A stretch of 56,642 nt of DNA from Gemmatimonadota bacterium (GTDB lineage Bacteria; Gemmatimonadota; Gemmatimonadetes; Longimicrobiales; Gaopeijiaceae): the NCBI GenBank assembly GCA_007126575.1, contig SLBA01000176.1, positions 1 to 56,642 on the forward strand. The letters are read 5' to 3'. The position numbers and the translations under genes are program-made. Within the stretch, counting starts at the first letter, position 1. Each line of letters begins with the position of its first letter. Shown here piece after piece: positions 19,403 to 27,366 of the stretch. The notes under the pieces are model-generated. The model was not told the DNA's origin and ran no database searches. It saw nothing but the letters and a program-made list of their open reading frames with translations.

Positions 19403-19666
19403 TCAGGAACAAGCGAGCAAAGGGGGGTTAGGAAGAGCGCAGTCGTAACTGGAGGGTCACACCCCCGGGCTGGACATTGGAATCAGCCACCCATACCTTC
19501 AAGGGCTGCGGACCTTGCGAATGCCTTGCGGGGTACTCAATCGGCTCACAACACCCCGGCACACTACGTGGTCCGGTGGTGAAGAAATATGAGAAGTGCA
19601 CGACGTCGGAGTCGTTCGAGGCAAACGCGCCTTCACTCCGCTGTCCAGGAAGAGGAATAGATCGAG

Positions 19667-20578
19667 ATGGCCAGCACCGCCCAGAAGAAGGGCCGCCGAA
19701 AGAAGAAGAGTCGCTCCGGGAGTTCTCTCGGGGGATTCGATGCGAGCCTCGACGAGCAGTCTGCGCTCGATCAGTACCTGCGCGACGTCAGTCGGCACGA
19801 ACTGATCACGCCGGACCGTGAGAAGGAGCTCGGGGCGCTGGCGCAGGCCGGCGACGAGGACGCCGTGCAGGAGCTCGCCCGGGCGAACCTGCGCTTCGTG
19901 ATCAGCGTGGCGAAGAAGTACCAGAACCGCGGCGTCTCGCTCACCGACCTCATCCAGGAGGGCAACGTCGGCCTGGTCACCGCAGCTCGGAAGTTTGATC
20001 CCGAGCAGGGGGTCAAGTTCATCTCGTACGCCGTCTGGTGGATTCGTCAGGCGATCCTCGCCGCGCTTGCGAACCACGGTCGCTCGGTCCGGGTCCCGCT
20101 CAATCGCGCCTCCGACCTCGCCCGCATCTTCCGTGAGAAGGAGCGGCTCAAGCAGGAGCTCGGACGGGAGCCGAATCCCGAGGAGCTCTCTGCCGCCACC
20201 GATCTCACTCCGGAGTTGATCGAGTCCCTGCAGACGCTCAACGCGGCCGAGATCCGGCTGGACGCGCCGATCGGCGACAGCGAGGATTCGCAGCTCGTGG
20301 AGCGCTTCATCAACGAAGAGGCTGCCGAGCCCGAGCAGGACGTGGAATCGCGCCTCCTCACCGAGGCCGTCAAGGGGGCCCTCGAGACGCTGGAGCCGCG
20401 AGACGCCAAGGTGCTCAGGCTCTATTTCGGACTCGAGGGGGAGCGCGAGCATACCCTCGAAGAGATCGGCAACATGCTGGGGGTCACCCGGGAGCGGATC
20501 CGACAGCTCCGGGACCGCGCGCTGCGCCGTCTCCGTGAGGGGGGCAAGGGCGATGCACTGGAGTCTTTCGCCGCCTGA
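19667..20578 (+). CDS. RpoD-family sigma factor, canonical region 2.2
   Basis: 303 residues. A Lys/Arg-rich N-terminus (residues 6-18) is followed by region 1.2 (LDQYLRDVSRHELITP). Region 2 has NLRFVISVAKKYQNRG, DLIQEGNVGLVTAARKFD and KFISYAVWWIRQA. Region 4 ends in NMLGVTRERIRQLRDRALRRLR. Region 1.1 is absent. It keeps the LIQEGN core-contact motif that the factor at 3280 lacks, so it is the better housekeeping candidate of the two. An SD (aggaagaggaa) lies about 10-20 bases before the ATG. The 264-base upstream gap is less GC-rich than the genes around it and probably carries the promoter, though I see no clear -35/-10 pair. rsgA follows after 45 bases. Confidence 0.92.
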   Translation: MASTAQKKGRRKKKSRSGSSLGGFDASLDEQSALDQYLRDVSRHELITPDREKELGALAQAGDEDAVQELARANLRFVISVAKKYQNRGVSLTDLIQEGNVGLVTAARKFDPEQGVKFISYAVWWIRQAILAALANHGRSVRVPLNRASDLARIFREKERLKQELGREPNPEELSAATDLTPELIESLQTLNAAEIRLDAPIGDSEDSQLVERFINEEAAEPEQDVESRLLTEAVKGALETLEPRDAKVLRLYFGLEGEREHTLEEIGNMLGVTRERIRQLRDRALRRLREGGKGDALESFAA

Positions 20579-20623
20579 TGGCGGACTCGACCGGATGACC
20601 GATTTCCAACTCGGCCCGGACCG

Positions 20624-21550
20624 GTGACGGCTCCAGAGGACACGGAAGCGCAGCGCCTACCGGGGGTCGTTCTAGAGACCGTGGGGGGGATCTATCAGGT
20701 CGGACTCGACGAGGGTTCGACGATCCAGGCATCGCTTCGGGGCCGACTGAAGCAGGAGTTCCGCCTTGGGGACCGGGTCGTGGCGGGGGACCGGGTCGAG
20801 GTGGAGCGCGGCGACGACGGCAGCCTCACGATCGAAGCGGTCCATCCACGCCGCACCCGCCTGGTGCGTGCCGGTCCGGGGGGGCGAAAGCCCAAGGTCG
20901 TGGCCGCCAACGTCGATCGTCTCGCCGCCGTGATGGCGGCAGATCACCCTGCGTTTCGTCCGGAGACCGCCGATCGCTTTCTGGTGCTCGGCGAGGTCTG
21001 CGGCCTCGAGCCCGTTCTGGTCATCAACAAGATGGACCTTCCGGGCGCCGATGCCCTCGGGCCCTCGCTCGAGGAACGGTACCGAGCGGCCGGCTACCCG
21101 ATCCTCCTGGCATCGGTCGAGTCCGGGCGGGGGATCCCCGAGTTCCGCGACCTGCTCTCCCGCGGGATCACGATCCTCGCCGGGCCGTCGGGAGTGGGGA
21201 AGTCCTCGCTCCTCAACGCGATCGCGCCGGGGCTGAAGCTCCGGACGGGTGAAGTCAGCCGGCGGGAGGGACGGGGAAAGCACACCACCGTGAGTGCCCG
21301 CCTCCTGGAGCTGCCCGGCGGTGGATGGGTGGTTGATACGCCCGGCTTCTCCGAGGTGGAGTTCTGGAGCCTCGAGCCCATGGATCTGGCTCGCGCCTTC
21401 CCCGAGTTCAGGGACCTCGCACACGAGTGCCGGTTTCGAAGCTGCACGCACCTGCACGAACCGGATTGTGCGGTGCAGGAGGCTCTCGAAGTCGGAGCGG
21501 TCGACGCCTCCCGGTTCGCGAGCTACCGGCAGCTCAGCTCTTCGGCGTGA
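20624..21550 (+). CDS. rsgA: ribosome small subunit-dependent GTPase A
   Basis: A 308-residue circularly permuted GTPase that matures the 30S subunit. An N-terminal OB-like domain (GGIYQVGL) leads into G4 NKMDLP before G1 GPSGVGKSSLLN, then G3 DTPGF. The C-terminal zinc site is C-x5-C-x-H-x5-C (CRFRSCTHLHEPDC). Order and length match RsgA/YjeQ. It begins with GTG at 20624, 45 bases after the sigma-factor gene, and may be cotranscribed with it. Its last 17 bases overlap the end of the convergent ABC ATPase gene. Confidence 0.95.
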   Translation: MTAPEDTEAQRLPGVVLETVGGIYQVGLDEGSTIQASLRGRLKQEFRLGDRVVAGDRVEVERGDDGSLTIEAVHPRRTRLVRAGPGGRKPKVVAANVDRLAAVMAADHPAFRPETADRFLVLGEVCGLEPVLVINKMDLPGADALGPSLEERYRAAGYPILLASVESGRGIPEFRDLLSRGITILAGPSGVGKSSLLNAIAPGLKLRTGEVSRREGRGKHTTVSARLLELPGGGWVVDTPGFSEVEFWSLEPMDLARAFPEFRDLAHECRFRSCTHLHEPDCAVQEALEVGAVDASRFASYRQLSSSA

Positions 21551-22310
21551 CCCGGGGCGTTCCGGTCTCGGGATCCGCGCGCACACTCACCGGCCATCCG
21601 TAGACGCGCTCCAGCGTCTCTTCGACCAGGACCTCCTCGGCCGACCCTTCCGCCGCGACCTGTCCGCAGCTCATGAGCAGGAGCCGATCGGCGAACCGGG
21701 CGGCCAGGTTCAGGTGATGTGTGATCAGGAGCACCGTGATGCCCTCGTCCGCGGACCGTCGCAGGAGCCGCAGGATCTCCATTTCGTGCCGAATGTCGAG
21801 GCTGGCCGTTGGCTCGTCGAGGATCAGCGCCCTCGGCTCCTGAGCCAGCGCCCGGGCCACGCGCACCCGCTGGAACTCACCCCCCGAAAGGGTGCCGACC
21901 TCACGGTCGGCCAGCCGGATCGCATCGCAGCGCTCGAGTGCCGCGTCGATGGCGCGCCGGTCCTCGGTGCGCACGGGGCGCAGGGGACCGAGGTGGGGGT
22001 ACCGCCCCATCGCGACCAGCTCTCGAACGGTGATCGGGAAGGCGACGGACTCCTGCTGCCCGACCGCGCCCACCTTCCGCGCCAGCTCCTTGCGGGTCCA
22101 CTCCTCCAGACGGCGCCCGTCGATCGCGATCGACCCCGAGACGAGGGGGACGGTCCCGAGCACGGCCTTCATGAGCGTCGATTTCCCCGAGCCGTTGGGG
22201 CCCAGGACCGCGTACAGGGTGCCAGAGGGGACCTCCATCGAGACCCCGTCGAGCGCGGGGACCGACTGCCCGGGGTAGCGGGCGGTCACCGAGGAGGCCG
22301 AGAGCTTCAT
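21534..22310 (-). CDS. ABC transporter ATP-binding protein, cobalamin/siderophore type
   Basis: 258 residues. Walker A GPNGSGKST is at residues 37-45, signature LSGGEFQRVRVA, Walker B ALILDEPTASLD and the H-loop in LLITHHLNLA. It belongs to the BtuD/FecE class powering type II importers. The ATG at 22310 overlaps the permease stop by 4 bases. It is the last gene of the importer operon and ends tail-to-tail inside rsgA. Cobalamin, heme and ferric siderophores all fit, and no cobalamin riboswitch was recognised upstream. Confidence 0.92.
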   Translation of the reverse strand: MKLSASSVTARYPGQSVPALDGVSMEVPSGTLYAVLGPNGSGKSTLMKAVLGTVPLVSGSIAIDGRRLEEWTRKELARKVGAVGQQESVAFPITVRELVAMGRYPHLGPLRPVRTEDRRAIDAALERCDAIRLADREVGTLSGGEFQRVRVARALAQEPRALILDEPTASLDIRHEMEILRLLRRSADEGITVLLITHHLNLAARFADRLLLMSCGQVAAEGSAEEVLVEETLERVYGWPVSVRADPETGTPRVTPKS

Positions 22311-23302
22311 CCGCGAAGGCTCCGGCGAAGGAGGATCAGGAAGAAGGGGACACCGACGAAGGCGGTGATCACCCCGATCGGGATCTCGGTGGGCGAGAGG
22401 AGGGTGCGGGCCCCCAGGTCGGCGAGCACGAGAAAGCCGGCGCCGGCAATGAAGGAGAGGGGCAGGAGAGTGCGATGGTCCGGTCCCGTGAGGAGCCGGA
22501 CGGTGTGGGGGACCACCAGGCCCACGAAGCCGATGACCCCTGAAAACGCCACTCCGGCAGCCGCGATGAGCGAGGCCACACCGTAGGCCACCCGCTTGGT
22601 CTGCTCCACCTCGGTCCCGAGGTAGGAGGCGGTCTCTTCGCCGATCGCCATGACGTTCAGGGAACGGGCGAGGGTGAGCAGGAGCAGGGCCGCCGGGAGC
22701 GTGTAGGCGGCAACGATCGCGACGGTGCGCCAGCTCGCACCGGAGAGGCTCCCCATCATCCAGAGGATCGCCTCGCGCATCGTCGGGGCGTCCGAGAGCG
22801 CAAGGATCAGCGCGATGCAGGCCGAGAAGAAGGCGCCCACGACCACGCCGGAAAGCAGGAGCACCCGCACGTCGAGCCGGCGATCGGCCGACGACGCCAC
22901 GCCGAAGACGAGCGCGATCGCGACCAGCGCACCCCCGAAGGCGGCCGCGGGAAGGAGCCACGAGGTCACCGAGGCCAGCCCCAGCGCCAGAACGCCCACG
23001 GCCCCGGCGGCGGCCCCTCCCGAGATCCCCAGGATATAGGGCTCCGCGAGGGGGTTCCGGAGGAGGGCCTGGAAGACCGCTCCCGCCAGTGCCAGCCCTC
23101 CTCCGACCAGGATTCCCATCAGCATCCGGGGAACCCGCAGCTCCCACAGCACGTACCGATCCCACTCCGATCCTCCTCCCGAGAGCACCGCCAGGAACTC
23201 CGCGTTCGAGAAGGGAGAGCTTCCGAAGCGCACCGCCAGGATCGCCACCACGACGGTTCCGAGCCCCAGCAGCGCCCCGGGGAGGAGCACCCCCCGTCTC
23301 AC
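22307..23302 (-). CDS. ABC transporter permease, BtuC/FecCD family
   Basis: A 331-residue inner-membrane protein with about ten helices. Family landmarks are LRVPRMLMGILVGGGLALAG, QALLRNPLAEPYILGISGGA and GFVGLVVPHTVRLLTGPDHR. The last is the coupling segment that docks with the ATPase. The start is GTG at 23302, overlapping the stop of the binding-protein gene by 4 bases (GTGA). It forms the channel of a BtuFCD-type importer. Confidence 0.93.
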   Translation of the reverse strand: MRRGVLLPGALLGLGTVVVAILAVRFGSSPFSNAEFLAVLSGGGSEWDRYVLWELRVPRMLMGILVGGGLALAGAVFQALLRNPLAEPYILGISGGAAAGAVGVLALGLASVTSWLLPAAAFGGALVAIALVFGVASSADRRLDVRVLLLSGVVVGAFFSACIALILALSDAPTMREAILWMMGSLSGASWRTVAIVAAYTLPAALLLLTLARSLNVMAIGEETASYLGTEVEQTKRVAYGVASLIAAAGVAFSGVIGFVGLVVPHTVRLLTGPDHRTLLPLSFIAGAGFLVLADLGARTLLSPTEIPIGVITAFVGVPFFLILLRRSLRG

Positions 23303-24207
23303 CGGAAGGCCTCGGGGTGGAGGATCCGGGCGAGGCTCTCCGCCGACCGGCCGATATCGACCCCCGGGCTCTGGACCGACTCCGGCACCCGTCGGACGGA
23401 GAGTCGCTCGAGCGATCCGGGAATTCGTGCGCCCTCGGTCAGCAGGAGGAAGTCGGGCTCGCGCCGGATGATTTCCTCGACGCTCATGGGGGCATAGAGC
23501 GGGCCCTCGTCTCCGAACACGTTCTCGCCCCCCGCGATCGAGAGGAGTTCGTCGAGAAAGGTGCCGCTCGCCGCGACCCAGGGTGGGTCGCCCCCGAGCA
23601 GGAAGGCGACCCTCGGAGGCGGCAGCCCCTCGACCGACCGGCGCACCGCGTCGAGCTCCGCCATCAACTCGCGTTGGAGCTCCGCACCTCGTTCCGGCTC
23701 GCCCACCGCCGCCGCCAGGAGTCCGATGATCCGGTGAATGTCACCGATGGTATCCGGCCGAACCGCCAGGTGGGTGACGCCCAGGTTGTCGAGGGTCTCG
23801 GGGGTGGCGCGGTCCGAGGGGCCCTCGAAGCGGACCACCAGCTCCGGTCGAACACCAAGGAGCCGCTCCAGCGAGGGGTTCAGCCCCCCTCCGACCGAGG
23901 GGAGGCCGGCAAGGGCCTCGTCCCGATCGAAGTCGGTGCGGGCCACCAAGCGGTCGCGCACGCCGAGGGCGATCAGGATCCCGGTGGCCGAGGGCACGAG
24001 CGAGACGATGCGTTCGGGGGGATGACCGAGGTCCCAGCTTCGGCCCGCGTCGTCGACGAGTTCGACATCGTCCTCGACCGAGCGGGTGTCCGCCTCGGCC
24101 GACTTCTCGTCCACTCCGCCACAGCCGCCAAGGACCCAGAGGATGCCGATCAGGCACGAGACGAGGGCGGTGCGCCCGGGCCCCAGCCGGGGCCGCGTCG
24201 ACCTCAG
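23299..24207 (-). CDS. ABC transporter substrate-binding lipoprotein, BtuF-like; probable CTG start
   Basis: The mature part (PPERIVSLVPSATGILIALG, LGVRPELVV, AGGENVFGD) matches BtuF/FepB-type binding proteins. The first ATG/GTG/TTG in frame is GTG 24114, but starting there leaves no signal peptide. In-frame codons upstream encode Arg residues, a hydrophobic stretch and the lipobox LGGC at about 24132-24121, so the protein is probably a lipoprotein begun at a non-standard codon. The best placed is CTG 24207, which overlaps the upstream gene's TGA in a CTGA arrangement; CTG 24186 is an alternative. It delivers substrate to the permease and ATPase encoded next. Confidence 0.8.
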   Translation of the reverse strand: MRSTRPRLGPGRTALVSCLIGILWVLGGCGGVDEKSAEADTRSVEDDVELVDDAGRSWDLGHPPERIVSLVPSATGILIALGVRDRLVARTDFDRDEALAGLPSVGGGLNPSLERLLGVRPELVVRFEGPSDRATPETLDNLGVTHLAVRPDTIGDIHRIIGLLAAAVGEPERGAELQRELMAELDAVRRSVEGLPPPRVAFLLGGDPPWVAASGTFLDELLSIAGGENVFGDEGPLYAPMSVEEIIRREPDFLLLTEGARIPGSLERLSVRRVPESVQSPGVDIGRSAESLARILHPEAFR

Positions 24208-25250
24208 GGCCAGGCCCGGGCCGCACCGGAGGCCGGGGCGGGCGCGCAGGCGTCCCGGTACTGAAGCGACCAGTCGGCATCCTCGCCCCGCGCACCGAGA
24301 ATCGCGAGCCCCCGGGTTTCGGCGCCGAAGATCTCGAGGATCAGCTCCGGCGCCCGCTCGTCGATCACCGGACCCGAGGCGAGAACCCGCGGAACCGCCT
24401 TCGAATCACTGACACTCTGATACCAGAGCCAGAAGGGGGACCACCCGTCCCCGTCGTCACGGGCCAGGGCCAGGAAGGCGTACGCACTCTGCATCGCTCG
24501 CCCGACCTCGGGCGCGTCGCCGAAGACGAAGGTGGTGGCGAGAGCCGGGAATCCGGCCACATCGCCGATCTGCCGCTGATCATCGAGGATGTCGGGAATC
24601 GAAGGGGGCCAGGGGATCTCGGCCCGGGGGATGAGGTAGCGGCCCACCGAGAGAGCGGCCTCCCTCAGCGGGGTCGCCGCGATCGGGTCCGGGAAGGTCC
24701 CGGAGCGCAGCGCCCATCCGGGAAGGAGCCCCGCATCGATATCGGCCTTGCGCACCGCGACGAAGCGCGTCGCGTTCGTGGCCGCTCCTCTGAGTTCGAC
24801 TCGCCCCATCCCCGCCGGTCGCACCAGGCAGGTGGCCTCATCGCGCTCCACGGACCCGTCGGCGATCAGGGTGCCGGCCCGAAAGCCGCGGTGGAGCAGC
24901 ACGAATTCCGTGCCATCGTCCCAGCGGTCGAGGGGGAACCGTTCGACCAGATCGGGGGTGTCCTCCTCGTCCGGAAGGGCGTGGTATGCCCCGTCCCGCC
25001 ATTCGGCGACCGGGATCATCCGGGCCTCGTCCCCACTCCGCTCGGCCAGATAGACGAGGGGGCCCAGCGCGAGCGGCTCGAGAGGGCGCTCCTCGGCATC
25101 CCCTTCGGCCTCGACCTCGACGAGGGCCGAAGGAGGGGGCTCCGGGGGGCGAAGCTCCATCTCGAGCCCTCCCCATTCGACGTTGTCGCACCCGGGGAGT
25201 GCGGTTAGAATCACGCAGAGGGTGACGAGGGAAAAACCCTTGAAACGCAT
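24204..25250 (-). CDS. lipoprotein of unknown function upstream of the importer
   Basis: 348 residues from ATG 25250. The signal peptide MRFKGFSLVTLCVILTALPG ends in lipobox LPGC. The mature protein is a mixed alpha/beta sequence with many Trp, Asp and Pro residues. I recognise no domain. Its stop overlaps the probable CTG start of the importer's binding protein, so it is likely cotranscribed with the importer and may serve the same substrate. That is inference from gene order. A reading extended to 25793 would run into the divergent flavin reductase gene and is rejected. Confidence 0.75.
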   Translation of the reverse strand: MRFKGFSLVTLCVILTALPGCDNVEWGGLEMELRPPEPPPSALVEVEAEGDAEERPLEPLALGPLVYLAERSGDEARMIPVAEWRDGAYHALPDEEDTPDLVERFPLDRWDDGTEFVLLHRGFRAGTLIADGSVERDEATCLVRPAGMGRVELRGAATNATRFVAVRKADIDAGLLPGWALRSGTFPDPIAATPLREAALSVGRYLIPRAEIPWPPSIPDILDDQRQIGDVAGFPALATTFVFGDAPEVGRAMQSAYAFLALARDDGDGWSPFWLWYQSVSDSKAVPRVLASGPVIDERAPELILEIFGAETRGLAILGARGEDADWSLQYRDACAPAPASGAARAWP

Positions 25251-25386
25251 GGTGGTTCGTAGCTGGTCGGCGGGGAAGGGACGGGCCCCGGACGGGGGCC
25301 GGATGCCGGAGCCTGCCGGCGGCTGGAAGCTACCGAAGCCGCGGGCCGAATGCAAAGCTTTCAGGGGACGCAAAGGGGGAGGGGGG

Positions 25387-25866
25387 ATGAAAGAGGCGGA
25401 GCGTTTTCGCAGCGTGATGAGCCATTTCGCCACGGGAATCACCGTGGTGACCGGTGCCGACGCCGAGGGACAGGGAGTTGGGCTCACCGCGAACGCCTTC
25501 ACCTCGGTGAGCCTCCGGCCTCCACTGATTCTGGTCTGCCTCGCCAACGAGTCGCGTTCCAGGGAGGTCTTTCTCGCCACCTCCCGCTTCGCCGTCGGGA
25601 TCCTCCGGAGCGGAGACGAAGCGCTGGCCCATCGCTTCGCCGGCGACACGCGCGACGCCCGGTTCGACGACCTCGCCTTTCGCACCGAGGTGACCGGGGC
25701 GCCCGTGCTGGATCGGGCGCTAGCCTGGCTCGACTGCCGGCTCTGGGACTCGGTCGAGGCCGGAGACCACACCGTTCTGTTCGGCGAGGTCATGGCGTGT
25801 GGGGTGAGCGGAGACGCCGATCCGCTCGTCTTCTTCCAGGGGAGCTATCGTACGGTGACCCCGTGA
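25387..25866 (+). CDS. flavin reductase-like FMN-binding protein
   Basis: A 159-residue protein of the flavin-reductase split-barrel family. Landmarks are MSHFATGITVVTG, GLTANAFTSVSLRPPLILVCL, the SRSREVFLATSRFAVGIL segment and a C-terminal DPLVFFQGSYR. Such proteins reduce FMN with NAD(P)H for a monooxygenase partner or act alone. No partner monooxygenase is beside it. A purine-rich SD (aaagggggagg) precedes ATG 25387. Confidence 0.9.
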   Translation: MKEAERFRSVMSHFATGITVVTGADAEGQGVGLTANAFTSVSLRPPLILVCLANESRSREVFLATSRFAVGILRSGDEALAHRFAGDTRDARFDDLAFRTEVTGAPVLDRALAWLDCRLWDSVEAGDHTVLFGEVMACGVSGDADPLVFFQGSYRTVTP

Positions 25867-25908
25867 GGACGAGATGACCGGAAGTCACCGATCGGACGGG
25901 CGCGCCGC

Positions 25909-27366
25909 ATGAACTCGGCGTCGAACTGGCGTGGTGGGGTCCCGGCGTTCATGACCGGGCTCGCACTGCTCATGCTGGGTGAGGTGGCCGCGGGGCTCCT
26001 CCTCTACGGGGGGCCGGGATTCCTGCCTGCCCTCTCCGTGATCCTTGCGGTGCTCTTCGTTTCGCTGGCGGTCGGGGTGATGACCGACGACGGGGCGCGC
26101 GGAAGTGCCGCCGTCGAAAACGCCCGACGCCTTTGGCTCGCCCTGCTCTTCTCCTTCAGCCTGGCCGCCGTGTTCGCGGTCGGGTGGGAGATCTTCCGGG
26201 GATTCGGAGCGCTCGGACTCAGCCAGGGAATCGGGCTGGCGGTCCTGGTCGCGCTCCCCTTCTATTTCGGCGGCCGAATGCTCGGCCACCTGGCGGGACT
26301 CCCCGGAACCCGGGGGCGAGGGCGAGTGGCCGCCTCGGCCCTGCTGGGAGCCGCGGTCGGCGCCCTGGTCGTCGGCTACCTTTTCTTCCCGAACCTCTCG
26401 CCCACGGCGGTCATCCTGCTGTCTCTGGTCGCGGTTTCGGGGGGAGCGCTGGTTCATGGGTGGGCGCTCGACGAGGTCTTCTGGGTCGACCGCTCGGAAC
26501 GCCATGTCGGACGGTCCGGCATCATCGAAGTCGAACGATGGCTCCGGGGGAACCCGCGTACAGCCCACCGTGCGATCCTCGAAAACTCCCGACTTCGAGC
26601 GCTGGTCGACGGGCGGGGTGAGCCGGTGACCGCCGAGGAGCGGGCGGTGCTCTCCTTCGCCGAGTCGGTCCGACGGCCGGTCGTCGACCCGGTGGACTCC
26701 GCGGCGCCCGTGCCCCCCGAGAAGATCCTTTCGGTGGGGCTGGGCGCCGGGGTCCTGGGAGAGGCGATGCGTCGCCGATTCGGGACGGCGACCCACGACG
26801 TTCTGGCGGCCGACGCGGCGGGGATGCGCTTGGTACTCGACGAGCTCGAGGGGGTCGAGGGGGTCGAGGGCGAGGCCGGCTCCCATTCGAATCGCCCAGC
26901 GAAGGTGATCCAGCTCGACCCGACGGTGTTTCTCCACCAGGCGACGTCGCCCTTCGGGTCGGGTCCCGCCGACTGGATCCTGGTCGACCTGCTGAGCCTC
27001 CCGGGCGCCCCGGCGGGCGCCGATCTGCCCCCGGGGGCATTCGCCCGGCTGCGGGACCACCTTCGCCCGGGAGGGCTCCTGATCCTCTTTCCCCTCCTGG
27101 AACTCCCCGGTGGACCGGACCTCACGACCTCGGTCCTCGAAGCGGGGGGGGTCTTCCGGGAGTCCAGCCTCTACGTGGGGGGACGGGAAGTGGTCCCATC
27201 GGCGGATCTTCCCCGAGATCGCGGCTATCCCCGACTCCCCGCCCCGGCCGGGTCGAGAGGGGCCTTCCTCGTGGCCCGAGACCGACCCGGAGATCAGCCG
27301 TGGCCGGAGTCCGTCGAGGGGTTCCTTCGCGTCCCCCGGCTCGGAAGCCCGGGCCGGGCGTCATGA
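25909..27366 (+). CDS. six-helix membrane protein with degenerate spermidine-synthase-like domain
   Basis: 485 residues. The first 200 hold about six transmembrane helices (for example LALLMLGEVAAGLLLYG and VAASALLGAAVGALVVGYLFF). The last 250 form a Rossmann-like soluble domain: KILSVGLGAGVLGEAM, an acidic strand end (VLAADAAGM), VIQLDP, DWILVDLLSLPG and RLRDHLRPGGLLIL. This is the order seen in membrane-linked polyamine aminopropyltransferase-like proteins, but the glycine loop and catalytic Asp pattern are weak, so enzymatic activity is doubtful. Its TGA overlaps the ATG of the next gene (ATGA), which ties it to the Mre11/Rad50-like fusion. Confidence 0.72.
   Translation: MNSASNWRGGVPAFMTGLALLMLGEVAAGLLLYGGPGFLPALSVILAVLFVSLAVGVMTDDGARGSAAVENARRLWLALLFSFSLAAVFAVGWEIFRGFGALGLSQGIGLAVLVALPFYFGGRMLGHLAGLPGTRGRGRVAASALLGAAVGALVVGYLFFPNLSPTAVILLSLVAVSGGALVHGWALDEVFWVDRSERHVGRSGIIEVERWLRGNPRTAHRAILENSRLRALVDGRGEPVTAEERAVLSFAESVRRPVVDPVDSAAPVPPEKILSVGLGAGVLGEAMRRRFGTATHDVLAADAAGMRLVLDELEGVEGVEGEAGSHSNRPAKVIQLDPTVFLHQATSPFGSGPADWILVDLLSLPGAPAGADLPPGAFARLRDHLRPGGLLILFPLLELPGGPDLTTSVLEAGGVFRESSLYVGGREVVPSADLPRDRGYPRLPAPAGSRGAFLVARDRPGDQPWPESVEGFLRVPRLGSPGRAS

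Noticed and set aside
19403-19666. Possible tRNA or small RNA before the second sigma factor
   Set aside because: No cloverleaf, T-loop signature or strong hairpin could be drawn. It probably holds only a promoter and leader.
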